This document shows, one piece after another, positions 1-7,034 of a stretch of DNA of 43,949 nt (positions are counted from its first letter, which is position 1; each line of letters opens with the position of its first letter). Origin of the DNA: Arcobacter caeni (lineage in GTDB: Bacteria; Campylobacterota; Campylobacteria; Campylobacterales; Arcobacteraceae). The translations under genes and the position numbers were made by a program. Where the stretch lies: NCBI RefSeq assembly GCF_003063245.1, contig NZ_MUXE01000016.1:1-43949 (forward strand), given 5' to 3'. The notes under the pieces were generated by a model. It searched no databases, was not told the origin of the DNA, and worked only from the letters and a program-made list of their open reading frames with translations.

Positions 1-2
1 TG

Positions 3-83
3 TCTAGTGTTAGAAATTGGTTTGAAATTTACCCTCAACTTAGTATATTTTTCAGTGAAATTGTGTCAAAATATACTAAGTAA
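3..83 (+). CDS. Transposase, IS256-like, C-terminal fragment
   Basis: This open frame enters from the left edge and ends at TAA 81-83. The 26 visible residues include RNWFEIYPQLSIFFSEI, which resembles the conserved tail of mutator-type (IS256 family) transposases, where a Trp and a QL-hydrophobic-FF pattern close the protein. The DDE catalytic core is outside the window, so nothing can be said about activity. The stop codon overlaps the right arm of a 14-bp hairpin. The N-terminal start of a related copy is seen at 43836-43949. Confidence 0.65.
   Translation, partial: SSVRNWFEIYPQLSIFFSEIVSKYTK
38..81. repeat. 14-bp hairpin at the end of the transposase gene
   Basis: Arms 38-51 and 68-81 (ACTTAGTATATTTT and its complement) are perfectly complementary with a 16-nt loop. 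A second short pair, TTACCCT 29-35 with AGGGTAA 88-94, encloses them. There is no T-run, so it is not a textbook terminator. It may end transposase transcription or block incoming transcripts, which is an inference. Confidence 0.6.
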
Positions 84-99
84 TTAAAGGGTAACTGGT

Positions 100-127
100 G
101 GGTTTACACAGTTTATTTTACAGTCTC
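100..127. repeat. IS terminal inverted repeat (right end of left copy)
   Basis: The repeat starts GGGTTTACACAG and ends ACAGTCTC. Its reverse complement matches 43754-43781 at 24 of 28 positions, which identifies both as ends of the same or closely related elements. Target-site duplications cannot be judged because the far ends of both copies are outside the window. Confidence 0.7.
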
Positions 128-130
128 AAT

Positions 131-640
131 TTAGAGTTTAGCTTTTTTAAATTTTCTTATTTTTGTACGCATATTTTTCATTGGAGAGGATGTATTAAAT
201 TGAATCATTCGACCTAAAGTATATTTTTCATACCAATCTTTTTCATAAAGTTCAGAATTAGATAAATTTTCTATCAATGTTATAATTTTATTGATAATTT
301 CTTTGAATTCATTAATTAAATTTGAGTAAGACCAACTAGCATATTCAAAATGGAAGTTTTGGGCTAATTTCCCTAATTCATTCCATTTATAGTTATTTTC
401 TGGAAATATTACTTCCAATCCAGCAGATTTTCTATCATACCATTTTAGAACAAGTTTCCCCCAACCAATAAGATAAGCCAAAGTATCACATACACTAATC
501 ATTGTTCCTTTTATATTTCCTTCAATGTTTAATACTCTAGAAGATTCTTCCGAAAGAGTTGAATAATCAGCTAAGATATTTTTATATGCTTTTTGTATAG
601 ATTGAAGTAATTCTTGTTTATTTTGAGGTACTGAAGTCAT
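131..640 (-). CDS. ClbS/DfsB family four-helix-bundle protein
   Basis: The 169-residue protein opens with SVPQNKQELLQSIQKAYKNI, the typical start of the ClbS/DfsB (formerly DUF1706) family, and the usual Trp/Tyr-rich helices follow (YLIGWGKLVLKWYDR, EYASWSYSNLI). ClbS of E. coli is a cyclopropane hydrolase that protects the producer from colibactin; most relatives, including this one, have no proven substrate, and no colibactin-like cluster is visible here. The ATG at 638-640 overlaps the TGA of the upstream gene (ATGA), so the two are probably translated together. The stop lies only a few bases from the IS end, so the gene is complete but sits in an insertion-prone spot. Confidence 0.85.
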   Translation of the reverse strand: MTSVPQNKQELLQSIQKAYKNILADYSTLSEESSRVLNIEGNIKGTMISVCDTLAYLIGWGKLVLKWYDRKSAGLEVIFPENNYKWNELGKLAQNFHFEYASWSYSNLINEFKEIINKIITLIENLSNSELYEKDWYEKYTLGRMIQFNTSSPMKNMRTKIRKFKKAKL

Positions 641-1209
641 AAAGTCTCTTTATTTAGACTCGTTTTGTATTCATTTGTTCTAATTCGTCTTTGAATTTCT
701 CGTTTTACTGCATTTATTGCATAAGTGTTATTTCCACCGTGAATACTTGTTATGATTTGCGATTTACAATTTTCACAAATAAAATCTGTTTTTGCAACAT
801 CCGTATATCTTGTACTACAAGAACTGTCATCATAAACCAATACTGAATCGCAAGTAGGGCAGTAACATTGAACATTTGTTATTTGATCTTTTGTCCATTT
901 CCATCTCCATTTTGCTTCATAGATAAAATCTTCTTTATATGAAAGATAAGCAGGTTTTTCATTATTTTGGAAACTAATAAGAAACCTAATTATCGTAATA
1001 AGTGCTAAAATTGAAATAACTAATAATACCCATAATGGAATATTATACGAAGTTAATAAAGCTTCATAAGTCCAAATTGAGCCAAATAATATTTGAAAAA
1101 ATGAACTTACAACATAATCGTGGGTTTGTGGAATAAAGAATAAAATAATAATTCCTATAATAAGTGATGCAATCACTAAAATGCTTATTTTTACTTTTGA
1201 ATTTTCTAT
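637..1209 (-). CDS. Two-helix membrane protein with C-terminal zinc ribbon
   Basis: I do not recognise a named family. The N-terminal half has two hydrophobic segments (from ASLIIGIIILFFIP, and WVLLVISILALITIIRFLI). The C-terminal half is soluble with two Cys pairs, CPTC and CENC, spaced like a zinc ribbon, followed by a basic tail. From a GTG at 1174-1176 the protein has 179 residues, but no Shine-Dalgarno precedes it. In-frame sequence continues upstream, and an AAGG motif (1217-1220) stands 7 nt before an ATA codon at 1207-1209 that would begin xENSKVKISILV; I give that start as the more likely one. A TATAAT box at 1244-1249 on this strand fits as promoter. Its 3' end overlaps the ClbS-like gene by 4 nt, implying a two-gene unit. 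Confidence 0.6.
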   Translation of the reverse strand: MENSKVKISILVIASLIIGIIILFFIPQTHDYVVSSFFQILFGSIWTYEALLTSYNIPLWVLLVISILALITIIRFLISFQNNEKPAYLSYKEDFIYEAKWRWKWTKDQITNVQCYCPTCDSVLVYDDSSCSTRYTDVAKTDFICENCKSQIITSIHGGNNTYAINAVKREIQRRIRTNEYKTSLNKETL

Positions 1210-1243
1210 TTGAATACCTTTTTTATAGATTAAATTTTTTTGG

Positions 1244-1249
1244 ATTATA
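1244..1249 (-). promoter_or_regulatory. Candidate -10 box for the zinc-ribbon/ClbS-like unit
   Basis: TATAAT on the minus strand in the context TACTATATAATCC, about 35 nt upstream of the favoured ATA start. No clear -35 box is visible, which is usual for promoters of this phylum. Confidence 0.4.
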
Positions 1250-1331
1250 TAGTATGCAGACTAAAATTAAAATTTTTGTATTTATAAACTGTATGAATTT
1301 TTGGTTTAACTATAAAGATACTTTAATATAC

Positions 1332-2318
1332 TTAACTCTCAACTTCCTCAGGCAAAATAATCCCTGCATCAACAATTCTTAAAATCATTTGTTCATAATC
1401 CATATTTTCATTGAGTAAAAAAGATTTATAAAAATATCCTTCATTTAGTTCGGGCACTAAATTTGCTTCCACAAAATGTAAGATTCCATTGAAGCTTGTT
1501 TTTATATCAATTTTTCCCATAGTTTTCCCACCTAAAGCTCTAAATGAGTTTATTGCGATATTACAAAGTTCTTTATAGATTTTTTTATCACTTACAATAT
1601 TTATTTCTTCTAAAATATTTTGTTTATTTTCACAATCTAAAACACGATGTCCATTTCTATTTTTTGCAGCAACAATTTCAATAGGTAGAATCATTAAAAT
1701 ATTTTTTGATTTATTTTCTAAAATACTTACACTATATTCTTTTCCTGATAGATAATTTTCTACTAAAGTACGAGATTTTTGAGTGTTATAAATATCCAAA
1801 ACTTTTGCTTGATATTTTTTGAAGTCAAAAACAACAGATTCAGGAGTTATACCTTGACTATCTTCTCCCGATACTGGTTTAAGAAATAAAGGGAAAGTTA
1901 CAGGAAGTGAACTTTCTATTTCATGTTCATCTGGTTGAGTAGTGAAAAATTTTGCTGTATTTATGTTTTCTTTTTTTACAAGAAGTTTTGCATTATTTTT
2001 ATCATATTCATTATTTAATGCTTCTTTATTTGAAGTAATATAGTGGATTTTGTTTTTTTCTAAATAGTCTGAAAGCCAGATTTCTTGGTTTGAAAAATTA
2101 AAATATTTTATATCTGAAAATACTAAATCAGGTTTTCTTTTTACTAAAGATTTTAAATCATCTTCATTTTTTATAATAGTTACAATAACTTTTTCATAGC
2201 TTTTTGACAAGATTTCTAAAATTAGATTTTCATCTAGTTTTATTCCAATATTTTTTGAGTCAGCAAGTGAGGGTTCTATAACAATTTCTATTGATTTATT
2301 TATTTTTATAAGTGAGAT
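1332..2318 (-). CDS. D-alanine--D-alanine ligase-like ATP-grasp protein
   Basis: The protein has an ATP-grasp ligase fold related to Ddl. Visible elements, numbered from the TTG at 2208-2210, are a DKNNAKLLVKK helix near residue 75, the ATP lysine and glycine loop LKPVSGEDSQGI at about 110-121, the adenine-region LVENYLSGKEYSV, and a metal-binding VEANLVPEL near the C-terminus in place of the Ddl ExNxxPG. The substrate is therefore uncertain. From TTG it has 292 residues, but coding sequence clearly continues upstream (SIEIVIEPSLADSKNIGIKL). AAGGA followed by six bases places translation start at an ATC codon (2316-2318), giving 328 residues, close to the Ddl length. I annotate this longer form; a mutated ATG or a sequencing error is possible. 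It is divergent from the helicase gene. Confidence 0.7.
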   Translation of the reverse strand: MSLIKINKSIEIVIEPSLADSKNIGIKLDENLILEILSKSYEKVIVTIIKNEDDLKSLVKRKPDLVFSDIKYFNFSNQEIWLSDYLEKNKIHYITSNKEALNNEYDKNNAKLLVKKENINTAKFFTTQPDEHEIESSLPVTFPLFLKPVSGEDSQGITPESVVFDFKKYQAKVLDIYNTQKSRTLVENYLSGKEYSVSILENKSKNILMILPIEIVAAKNRNGHRVLDCENKQNILEEINIVSDKKIYKELCNIAINSFRALGGKTMGKIDIKTSFNGILHFVEANLVPELNEGYFYKSFLLNENMDYEQMILRIVDAGIILPEEVES

Positions 2319-2350
2319 GACTTATCCTTTTTTTACGGTTTTCGTATTAT

Positions 2351-2383
2351 TAGATAGTTTATTTTACTTAAAAAAACTATCTA
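2351..2383. repeat. 10-bp inverted repeat between divergent genes
   Basis: TAGATAGTTT (2351-2360) pairs perfectly with AAACTATCTA (2374-2383) across 13 nt. It lies in the 190-bp divergent gap between the ATP-grasp gene and the helicase gene and could be an operator or a transcript hairpin. Confidence 0.45.
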
Positions 2384-2426
2384 GAGTTGTTTGAGGTTAG
2401 CGTAAATAGTATTAATTACATATTTT

Positions 2427-2432
2427 TATAAT
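2427..2432 (+). promoter_or_regulatory. Candidate -10 box for the DEAD-box helicase
   Basis: TATAAT lies inside an 8-bp inverted repeat, TAATTACA (2413-2420) and TGTAATTA (2438-2445), about 78 nt before the helicase ATG. The implied leader of about 70 nt contains GGGG (2447-2450) and CCCC (2479-2482) blocks able to pair. An AAAGGA ribosome site is just before the start. Confidence 0.4.
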
Positions 2433-2509
2433 TTATTTGTAATTATGGGGCTTAATAAAGGCAAATAATCATAAAATACCCCAATCAAACAAGCAATTAA
2501 AGGATATTT

Positions 2510-3754
2510 ATGCCATTTTCGAATTTAGGTCTTAGTCAAAAAATATATAAAGCACTTGATGAGAATGCTTATAAAAATCCAACAATTATCCAAGAAAGAG
2601 TAATTCCCTTGGTTCTTGAAAATAAAGATATTATGGCAAAAGCCCAAACTGGTAGTGGAAAAACAGCAAGTTTTGTTTTACCAATTTTACAACTATTATT
2701 AAATAAAGAAGAAGATAAAGAACATAAAGGAAAAGCAAAAATATCAACTTTGGTTTTAACACCAACGAGAGAATTAGCTCTTCAAGTATCAAAGGCTTTT
2801 AGTGATTTTTCTAAATATTTTGAAAATAAACCTAAAATTGTAAGTGTAATAGGTGGAGAAAGTCTTACTCAACAGCTTTTAGATATTCAAAAAGGTTGTG
2901 ATATTGTTGTTGCAACTACGGGAAGATTACTTGATATACTTGATAAAAAACAGATGAATTTATCAAATCTTGAATTTTTTGTTTTGGATGAAGCAGATAA
3001 AATGCTTGATTTAGGATTTGAAGAAGAACTAGAATTACTTTTAAAAGCTCTTCCTTTAAAAAGACAAAATTTACTATTTTCAGCTACTTATCCACAAAAA
3101 ATGTTAAATATTGCTGCAAAAATTACAATAACAGCTTTGGAGATTTTTATAGAAGATGAAACGCAAATAGTTCAAACTATAAATCAAAGGGTAATAGAAG
3201 TAAATAAAGAGAATAGAAGCGCACTTTTACGAAATCTAATACAAAACAACTCTTGGGAACAAATACTTGTTTTTATGGCTAATAAACGCTCTTGTGACAA
3301 TATCGCTTCTAAGTTTAGAAAATATGGATTAAATGCAGAATCTTTTCATGGTGATTTACTTCAAGAAGAAAGAAATGATACTTTAGAAGATTTTAAAAAT
3401 AAAAAAATAAAGATTTTATTTGCAACAGATATTGCAGCACGAGGACTTCATATAGATGATATTTCATGTGTAATAAATTTTGATTTACCAAGAGCAGCAG
3501 CTGATTATATTCATAGAATAGGAAGAACTGGAAGAGCTGGTAAAAGTGGAGATGCTATTTCTTTTATAGGTTTAGAAGATTTTGAACATTTTTCATTAAT
3601 AGAAAAAAGATGCGATATTAAACTAGAAAAAGAGCAAATAATTGGTTTTGAACTCACAGGAATACCAATAAAAAAAGAAAAAGGAAATGAACCTGTAAAA
3701 GGTGTAAGAAAAAGTAAAAAAGATAAATTAAGGGAAAATGCTTTAAAAGACTAG
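2510..3754 (+). CDS. DEAD-box ATP-dependent RNA helicase, RhlE/DeaD-like
   Basis: This is a 414-residue superfamily 2 RNA helicase that unwinds or remodels RNA using ATP. All diagnostic motifs are present in order: Q motif region with FSNLGL at the N-terminus, AQTGSGKT (45-52), PTRELAL, GRLLD, VLDEADKMLD with DEAD at 160-163, SAT (191-193), LVFMANKRSCD, ATDIAARGLHID and HRIGRTGR (335-342). A short Lys-rich tail without a DbpA-type RNA-binding domain favours the RhlE group. ATG at 2510 is preceded by AAAGGA. The gene has its own promoter region with nested inverted repeats, consistent with leader-based or cold-responsive control known for such helicases, though this is inferred. Its stop codon overlaps that of the convergent TauE-like gene. 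Confidence 0.93.
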   Translation: MPFSNLGLSQKIYKALDENAYKNPTIIQERVIPLVLENKDIMAKAQTGSGKTASFVLPILQLLLNKEEDKEHKGKAKISTLVLTPTRELALQVSKAFSDFSKYFENKPKIVSVIGGESLTQQLLDIQKGCDIVVATTGRLLDILDKKQMNLSNLEFFVLDEADKMLDLGFEEELELLLKALPLKRQNLLFSATYPQKMLNIAAKITITALEIFIEDETQIVQTINQRVIEVNKENRSALLRNLIQNNSWEQILVFMANKRSCDNIASKFRKYGLNAESFHGDLLQEERNDTLEDFKNKKIKILFATDIAARGLHIDDISCVINFDLPRAAADYIHRIGRTGRAGKSGDAISFIGLEDFEHFSLIEKRCDIKLEKEQIIGFELTGIPIKKEKGNEPVKGVRKSKKDKLRENALKD

Positions 3755-3769
3755 ATAGTCTTATAAAGC
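3740..3769. terminator. Bidirectional hairpin across overlapping stop codons
   Basis: The 30-nt sequence forms a stem of 13 pairs with one A-A mismatch and a 2-4 nt loop at its apex. The TAG stops of the plus-strand helicase (3752-3754) and the minus-strand permease (3751-3753) both lie at the apex. The position suggests a shared terminator for two convergent genes. Confidence 0.6.
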
Positions 3770-4485
3770 ATGATAGCTAAAACAACTACATTTAAAAGTA
3801 GAATATAATTTTTGTAAGAAGTTGCTTTTACCATATCTTTAACTTTTATTCCAAAATATACTCCAATAAGTGAACCAATACCTACTGTTGCACCCTCAAC
3901 AAATAACATTTGACCTTGATATGAAGTTGATATAAATCCAGCAACTGAAGAAAAAATTACAAAAAATAGTCCCAAAGCAGTTGCAGCTTTTAAGTCATAT
4001 CTTAAATAACCAACTAAGATAGGCGTTAATAAAATAGAACCACCAACACCAATACTCATAGCTAAAACACCAATAACAGCACCTATTAATATTAAAATAT
4101 ATGTATTTCTTATTTGAACATTTTCAGTTTGAATAGCAGGTGAATAAAAAATTCTGATTATTGTAAATATAAGAATAGCTATAAAAAGATATTGTAAAAA
4201 TTCATTTGAAACATTTGGTACAAAATATCCACTTAGTAATCCACCAATTGAACCACCAATTCCTAAAATAACTCCATCTTTAATAACATCTTTAGCTCTT
4301 TTTGCATTTAAAAAAGAACCATAAACTGAAGAGAAAACCATTTGCATGATTGATATTGCAACCGCTTCTTTCATTACAAAACCAGTTGCTAAAAGTAAAG
4401 GAACTAATATTGTTCCTCCACCAATTCCAAAAAAACCAGAACTAAAACCTGTAATTATTCCAAAAAGTGCTAGTTCTAAACTCAT
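3751..4485 (-). CDS. TauE/SafE family membrane permease
   Basis: This is a 244-residue integral membrane protein with about eight hydrophobic segments. It shows the internal duplication of the TauE/SafE (former DUF81) family: GFSSGFFGIGGGTILVPLLL near the N-terminus and GVLAMSIGVGGSILLTPIL near residue 140. Characterised members export sulfite, sulfoacetate or similar anions; the substrate here is not readable from sequence, although coupling to cysE (its ATG overlaps the cysE TGA by 4 nt) would fit a sulfur-related role. It is the last gene of the ubiX-to-tauE minus-strand operon and ends in the hairpin at 3740-3769. Confidence 0.88.
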   Translation of the reverse strand: MSLELALFGIITGFSSGFFGIGGGTILVPLLLATGFVMKEAVAISIMQMVFSSVYGSFLNAKRAKDVIKDGVILGIGGSIGGLLSGYFVPNVSNEFLQYLFIAILIFTIIRIFYSPAIQTENVQIRNTYILILIGAVIGVLAMSIGVGGSILLTPILVGYLRYDLKAATALGLFFVIFSSVAGFISTSYQGQMLFVEGATVGIGSLIGVYFGIKVKDMVKATSYKNYILLLNVVVLAIMLYKTI

Positions 4486-5234
4486 GAATCTTTCCTATTT
4501 ATAGAATTCATAGCTTCTATAAAATTGTTATATTCCTCTTCAAGTTTTTTGTCTTTTATACTTACATCAATACCATCTTCTTCTTTTAACGCAACTTCAA
4601 CAACATGAATTCTTTCTAGCAAATATTTGAACATTTCTTTATTAATATCAGGTAAATCGCCATGTGCCATTTTACAATTTTTATTATCTCTTTTTATGAT
4701 TTTTGCAGGAACTCCAACAGCAGTTGAATTATCAGGAACATCGCAAACAACAACAGAATTTGCTCCTATTTTAGAGTTTTTACCAATAGTTATATTCCCT
4801 AAAATTTTTGCTCCACTTCCAATAACAGTATTTGATCTAACAGTTGGATGTCTTTTTCCTTTATTTAAACTAACTCCACCAAGAGTTACACCTTGATAAA
4901 TCAAAACATCATCTTCAACGATTGCCGTTGCACCAATAACCACACCAATAGCATGATCTATAAAAACTCTTCTTCCTATTGTACAAGCTGGATGAATATC
5001 TGTTTTTGTTAAAAAACTAGATATTCCATTAATAACTCTAGATAATTTTTTCCAACCTTTATAATAAAGTTTATTTGCAAACCTATAGTTAATAATTGCC
5101 CAAACACCAGGATAATTAAAAAATAATTCTAAGTTATTATCAAGTGCAGGGTCATTATTTTTTGGTACATTAAAATCTTCTTTTAATTGTGCCCAAAATG
5201 ATATTTTTTCTTCTGGTACTTCTTCATTACTCAT
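4482..5234 (-). CDS. cysE: Serine O-acetyltransferase
   Basis: The enzyme transfers acetyl from acetyl-CoA to L-serine to give O-acetylserine, the precursor for cysteine. The 250-residue protein has the N-terminal helical domain and then a left-handed beta-helix of hexapeptide repeats. The catalytic Asp and His are recognisable in TDIHPACTIG (Asp79) and FIDHAIGVVIG (His94), followed by GVTLGGV and GVPAKIIKRD. The C-terminal extension beyond the beta-helix is longer than in short SATs and acidic, and may affect trimer packing or CysK binding. It overlaps speA by 8 nt upstream and the permease by 4 nt downstream. Confidence 0.95.
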   Translation of the reverse strand: MSNEEVPEEKISFWAQLKEDFNVPKNNDPALDNNLELFFNYPGVWAIINYRFANKLYYKGWKKLSRVINGISSFLTKTDIHPACTIGRRVFIDHAIGVVIGATAIVEDDVLIYQGVTLGGVSLNKGKRHPTVRSNTVIGSGAKILGNITIGKNSKIGANSVVVCDVPDNSTAVGVPAKIIKRDNKNCKMAHGDLPDINKEMFKYLLERIHVVEVALKEEDGIDVSIKDKKLEEEYNNFIEAMNSINRKDS

Positions 5235-7032
5235 GATAACTCCAAATAGTTTTTAAATAACTGTTTTCATTTAGATATTTCTCCATATCTTTGTAGTTAT
5301 GGTCATTTAAATTTTTTCTTAATCTTGCTCTTATATCATTTGTATCGTAGTCAATATCTTCTAATATATCTATGATTTTTTGTGATTCTAAAATTTTTTC
5401 TAATACAACTTCACCGTTTTTAAATACAATATTTACCTCTGTTGGATGTGAAAATAGATTATGTTTCATTCCTAAAGTATCTTGATAAGCACCAACATTA
5501 AAGAATCCAATAAAATAATCTTCTTTATTTAAATTTACATCATGTAAATAAAGTGGTTTTTTCAAATCAAATGGTAATTCTCCATCACTATCACAAGTAA
5601 TATCCCATAAAGATGCACTTCTTGTAGGTTTTTTATCAAGATGAGTTATTGGCATAATTGGAAATTCTTGATCAATCCCCCAATAATCAGGAAGTGATTG
5701 AAATAAAGAAAAATTTAATAAATATTTTTCTTGAATATTTTCATCAAGTTTTTTTAACTCTTCATAATCATCTATTTCAAGTAAAGAAATAGCTTTTTTT
5801 ATAACTTGGTGAGTTAAAATTTCAGCATTTGATCTATCTTGTAAATCAATATATCCTAAATCAAATAGTGTTAATAAAGATTCCATATGATCAATACTAT
5901 CGTGCATATATTCATAAGCAGTTCTTTTTGACATATCTCTATGTAAATCATTTAATTCTTGAATTAAAGGAGGGTTTATAGGTTTAAGTTTTAGATGGTC
6001 AAAATCATATTCTGCTGAAAATAATTCAAGAACAGGTGCTATTAAAACAGTTGACGCTGCACTAATAAATCTTCCTGATTCTGTAAAAATATTTGGTTCA
6101 TCAACACCTTTTTGTCGTGCAATATCTTTTAGTGTAAATATAACATCATTTGCAAATTCTGTTAAAGAATAAAATCTTGTTCTTTCATAAGCATTGTATT
6201 CAACAGCTAATCCACCACCAATATTTATAGAGTCAAGATTTGTTGCACCTAGATTTTTAAGTTCAGCATAAATATGACCAGCTTCCCTTAATGCTTTTTT
6301 CAAAGGTTTGATTGAGTTCATAGCAGAACCAATATGGAAATGAATCATTGTTAAATGCTTAACCAGATTATTATCTTCCATTAATTCATAAGCTTCAAGA
6401 ATCTCTGTTGATGTTAAACCAAATTTAGAATTTATACCTCCACTTTTTGCCCATAAGCCACTTCCACCACTATGAAGTCTAACTCTTAACCCTATATTAG
6501 GACACTCCATTTTGGTTTCATTTAAAACCTCTATAATTATTTCCAGTTCGTTTAAACCCTCAATAATTATTGTTATATTATGACCCATACTTTTTGCAAT
6601 AAAACCTAAGTGAATCATCTCTTTATCTTTAAATCCATTTACCGTTATTGGAGAACCTACATTGTTATAAGTCATAGCAATTACAAGTTCTGCTTTACTT
6701 CCAGCTTCAAGTCCATAGTTAAACTTTTTACCCTCTGTAATAAGTGGATGGATAAAGTTAGGAAGTTGATTTACTTTTAAAGGGAAAACAGCATTAAAAG
6801 TTCCCTTATAATCATACTCTTTGATACTTGCATTAAAAGTATTGTATAAGGTATTTATCTGCTTTTTTGTTATATGGGGGAATCTTAAAAGTAAAGGACC
6901 TTTAAAATCTTGTTTTCTTATATCTTTAACTATAGAAATCAGTGATGGTTTGCAGTTAAAGTTTATTTTTGCAAGTCCATCTTCAATTATAAAATTATCA
7001 TCACTCCAGATGTCAATACCGTAATTACCCAC
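5227..7032 (-). CDS. speA: Biosynthetic arginine decarboxylase
   Basis: This is a PLP-dependent fold-III decarboxylase making agmatine from arginine, the entry to putrescine and spermidine. The length of 601 residues is typical. The PLP lysine is Lys86 in AVFPLKVNQ; other family marks are GLEAGSKAEL, RLHSGGSGLWAKSGG, KFGLT, HFHIGS, INIGGGLAVEYN, ESGRFIS and near the end the WDITCDSDGE and GAYQDTLGMKHNLF segments that carry the catalytic Cys and substrate-site residues. Translation starts at GTG 7030-7032, two bases after the hisS stop, with AGAGGA inside the hisS end as a possible ribosome site. It is sixth in the order ubiX-coaD-tmk-hisS-speA-cysE only by counting the permease last; every junction is overlapping or nearly so. 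Confidence 0.95.
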   Translation of the reverse strand: MGNYGIDIWSDDNFIIEDGLAKINFNCKPSLISIVKDIRKQDFKGPLLLRFPHITKKQINTLYNTFNASIKEYDYKGTFNAVFPLKVNQLPNFIHPLITEGKKFNYGLEAGSKAELVIAMTYNNVGSPITVNGFKDKEMIHLGFIAKSMGHNITIIIEGLNELEIIIEVLNETKMECPNIGLRVRLHSGGSGLWAKSGGINSKFGLTSTEILEAYELMEDNNLVKHLTMIHFHIGSAMNSIKPLKKALREAGHIYAELKNLGATNLDSINIGGGLAVEYNAYERTRFYSLTEFANDVIFTLKDIARQKGVDEPNIFTESGRFISAASTVLIAPVLELFSAEYDFDHLKLKPINPPLIQELNDLHRDMSKRTAYEYMHDSIDHMESLLTLFDLGYIDLQDRSNAEILTHQVIKKAISLLEIDDYEELKKLDENIQEKYLLNFSLFQSLPDYWGIDQEFPIMPITHLDKKPTRSASLWDITCDSDGELPFDLKKPLYLHDVNLNKEDYFIGFFNVGAYQDTLGMKHNLFSHPTEVNIVFKNGEVVLEKILESQKIIDILEDIDYDTNDIRARLRKNLNDHNYKDMEKYLNENSYLKTIWSYHE

Positions 7033-7034
7033 TT

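Larger units (their letters stand above)
1..127 (+). mobile_element. IS256-like insertion sequence, 3' end only
   Basis: The left edge of the window is the tail of an insertion sequence. It contains the last codons of a transposase (3-83), a strong hairpin over the stop codon (38-81) and a terminal inverted repeat (100-127) that matches the repeat near 43754 at 24 of 28 positions when one of them is reverse-complemented. The rest of the element lies outside the window. It ends only a few bases before the 3' end of the ClbS-like gene. The family call rests on the style of the transposase C-terminus and of the TTTACACAG-type ends, so the exact IS name is unknown. Confidence 0.75.

Noticed and set aside
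1164-1382. Plus-strand open frame of 72 codons
   Set aside because: It overlaps the antisense zinc-ribbon and ATP-grasp genes, has no ribosome site and a composition typical of AT-rich noise (Phe/Leu/Asn runs).
2319-2509. A small gene or riboswitch in the ATP-grasp/helicase gap
   Set aside because: No frame with a ribosome site is present and no known riboswitch core is recognisable; only inverted repeats remain.
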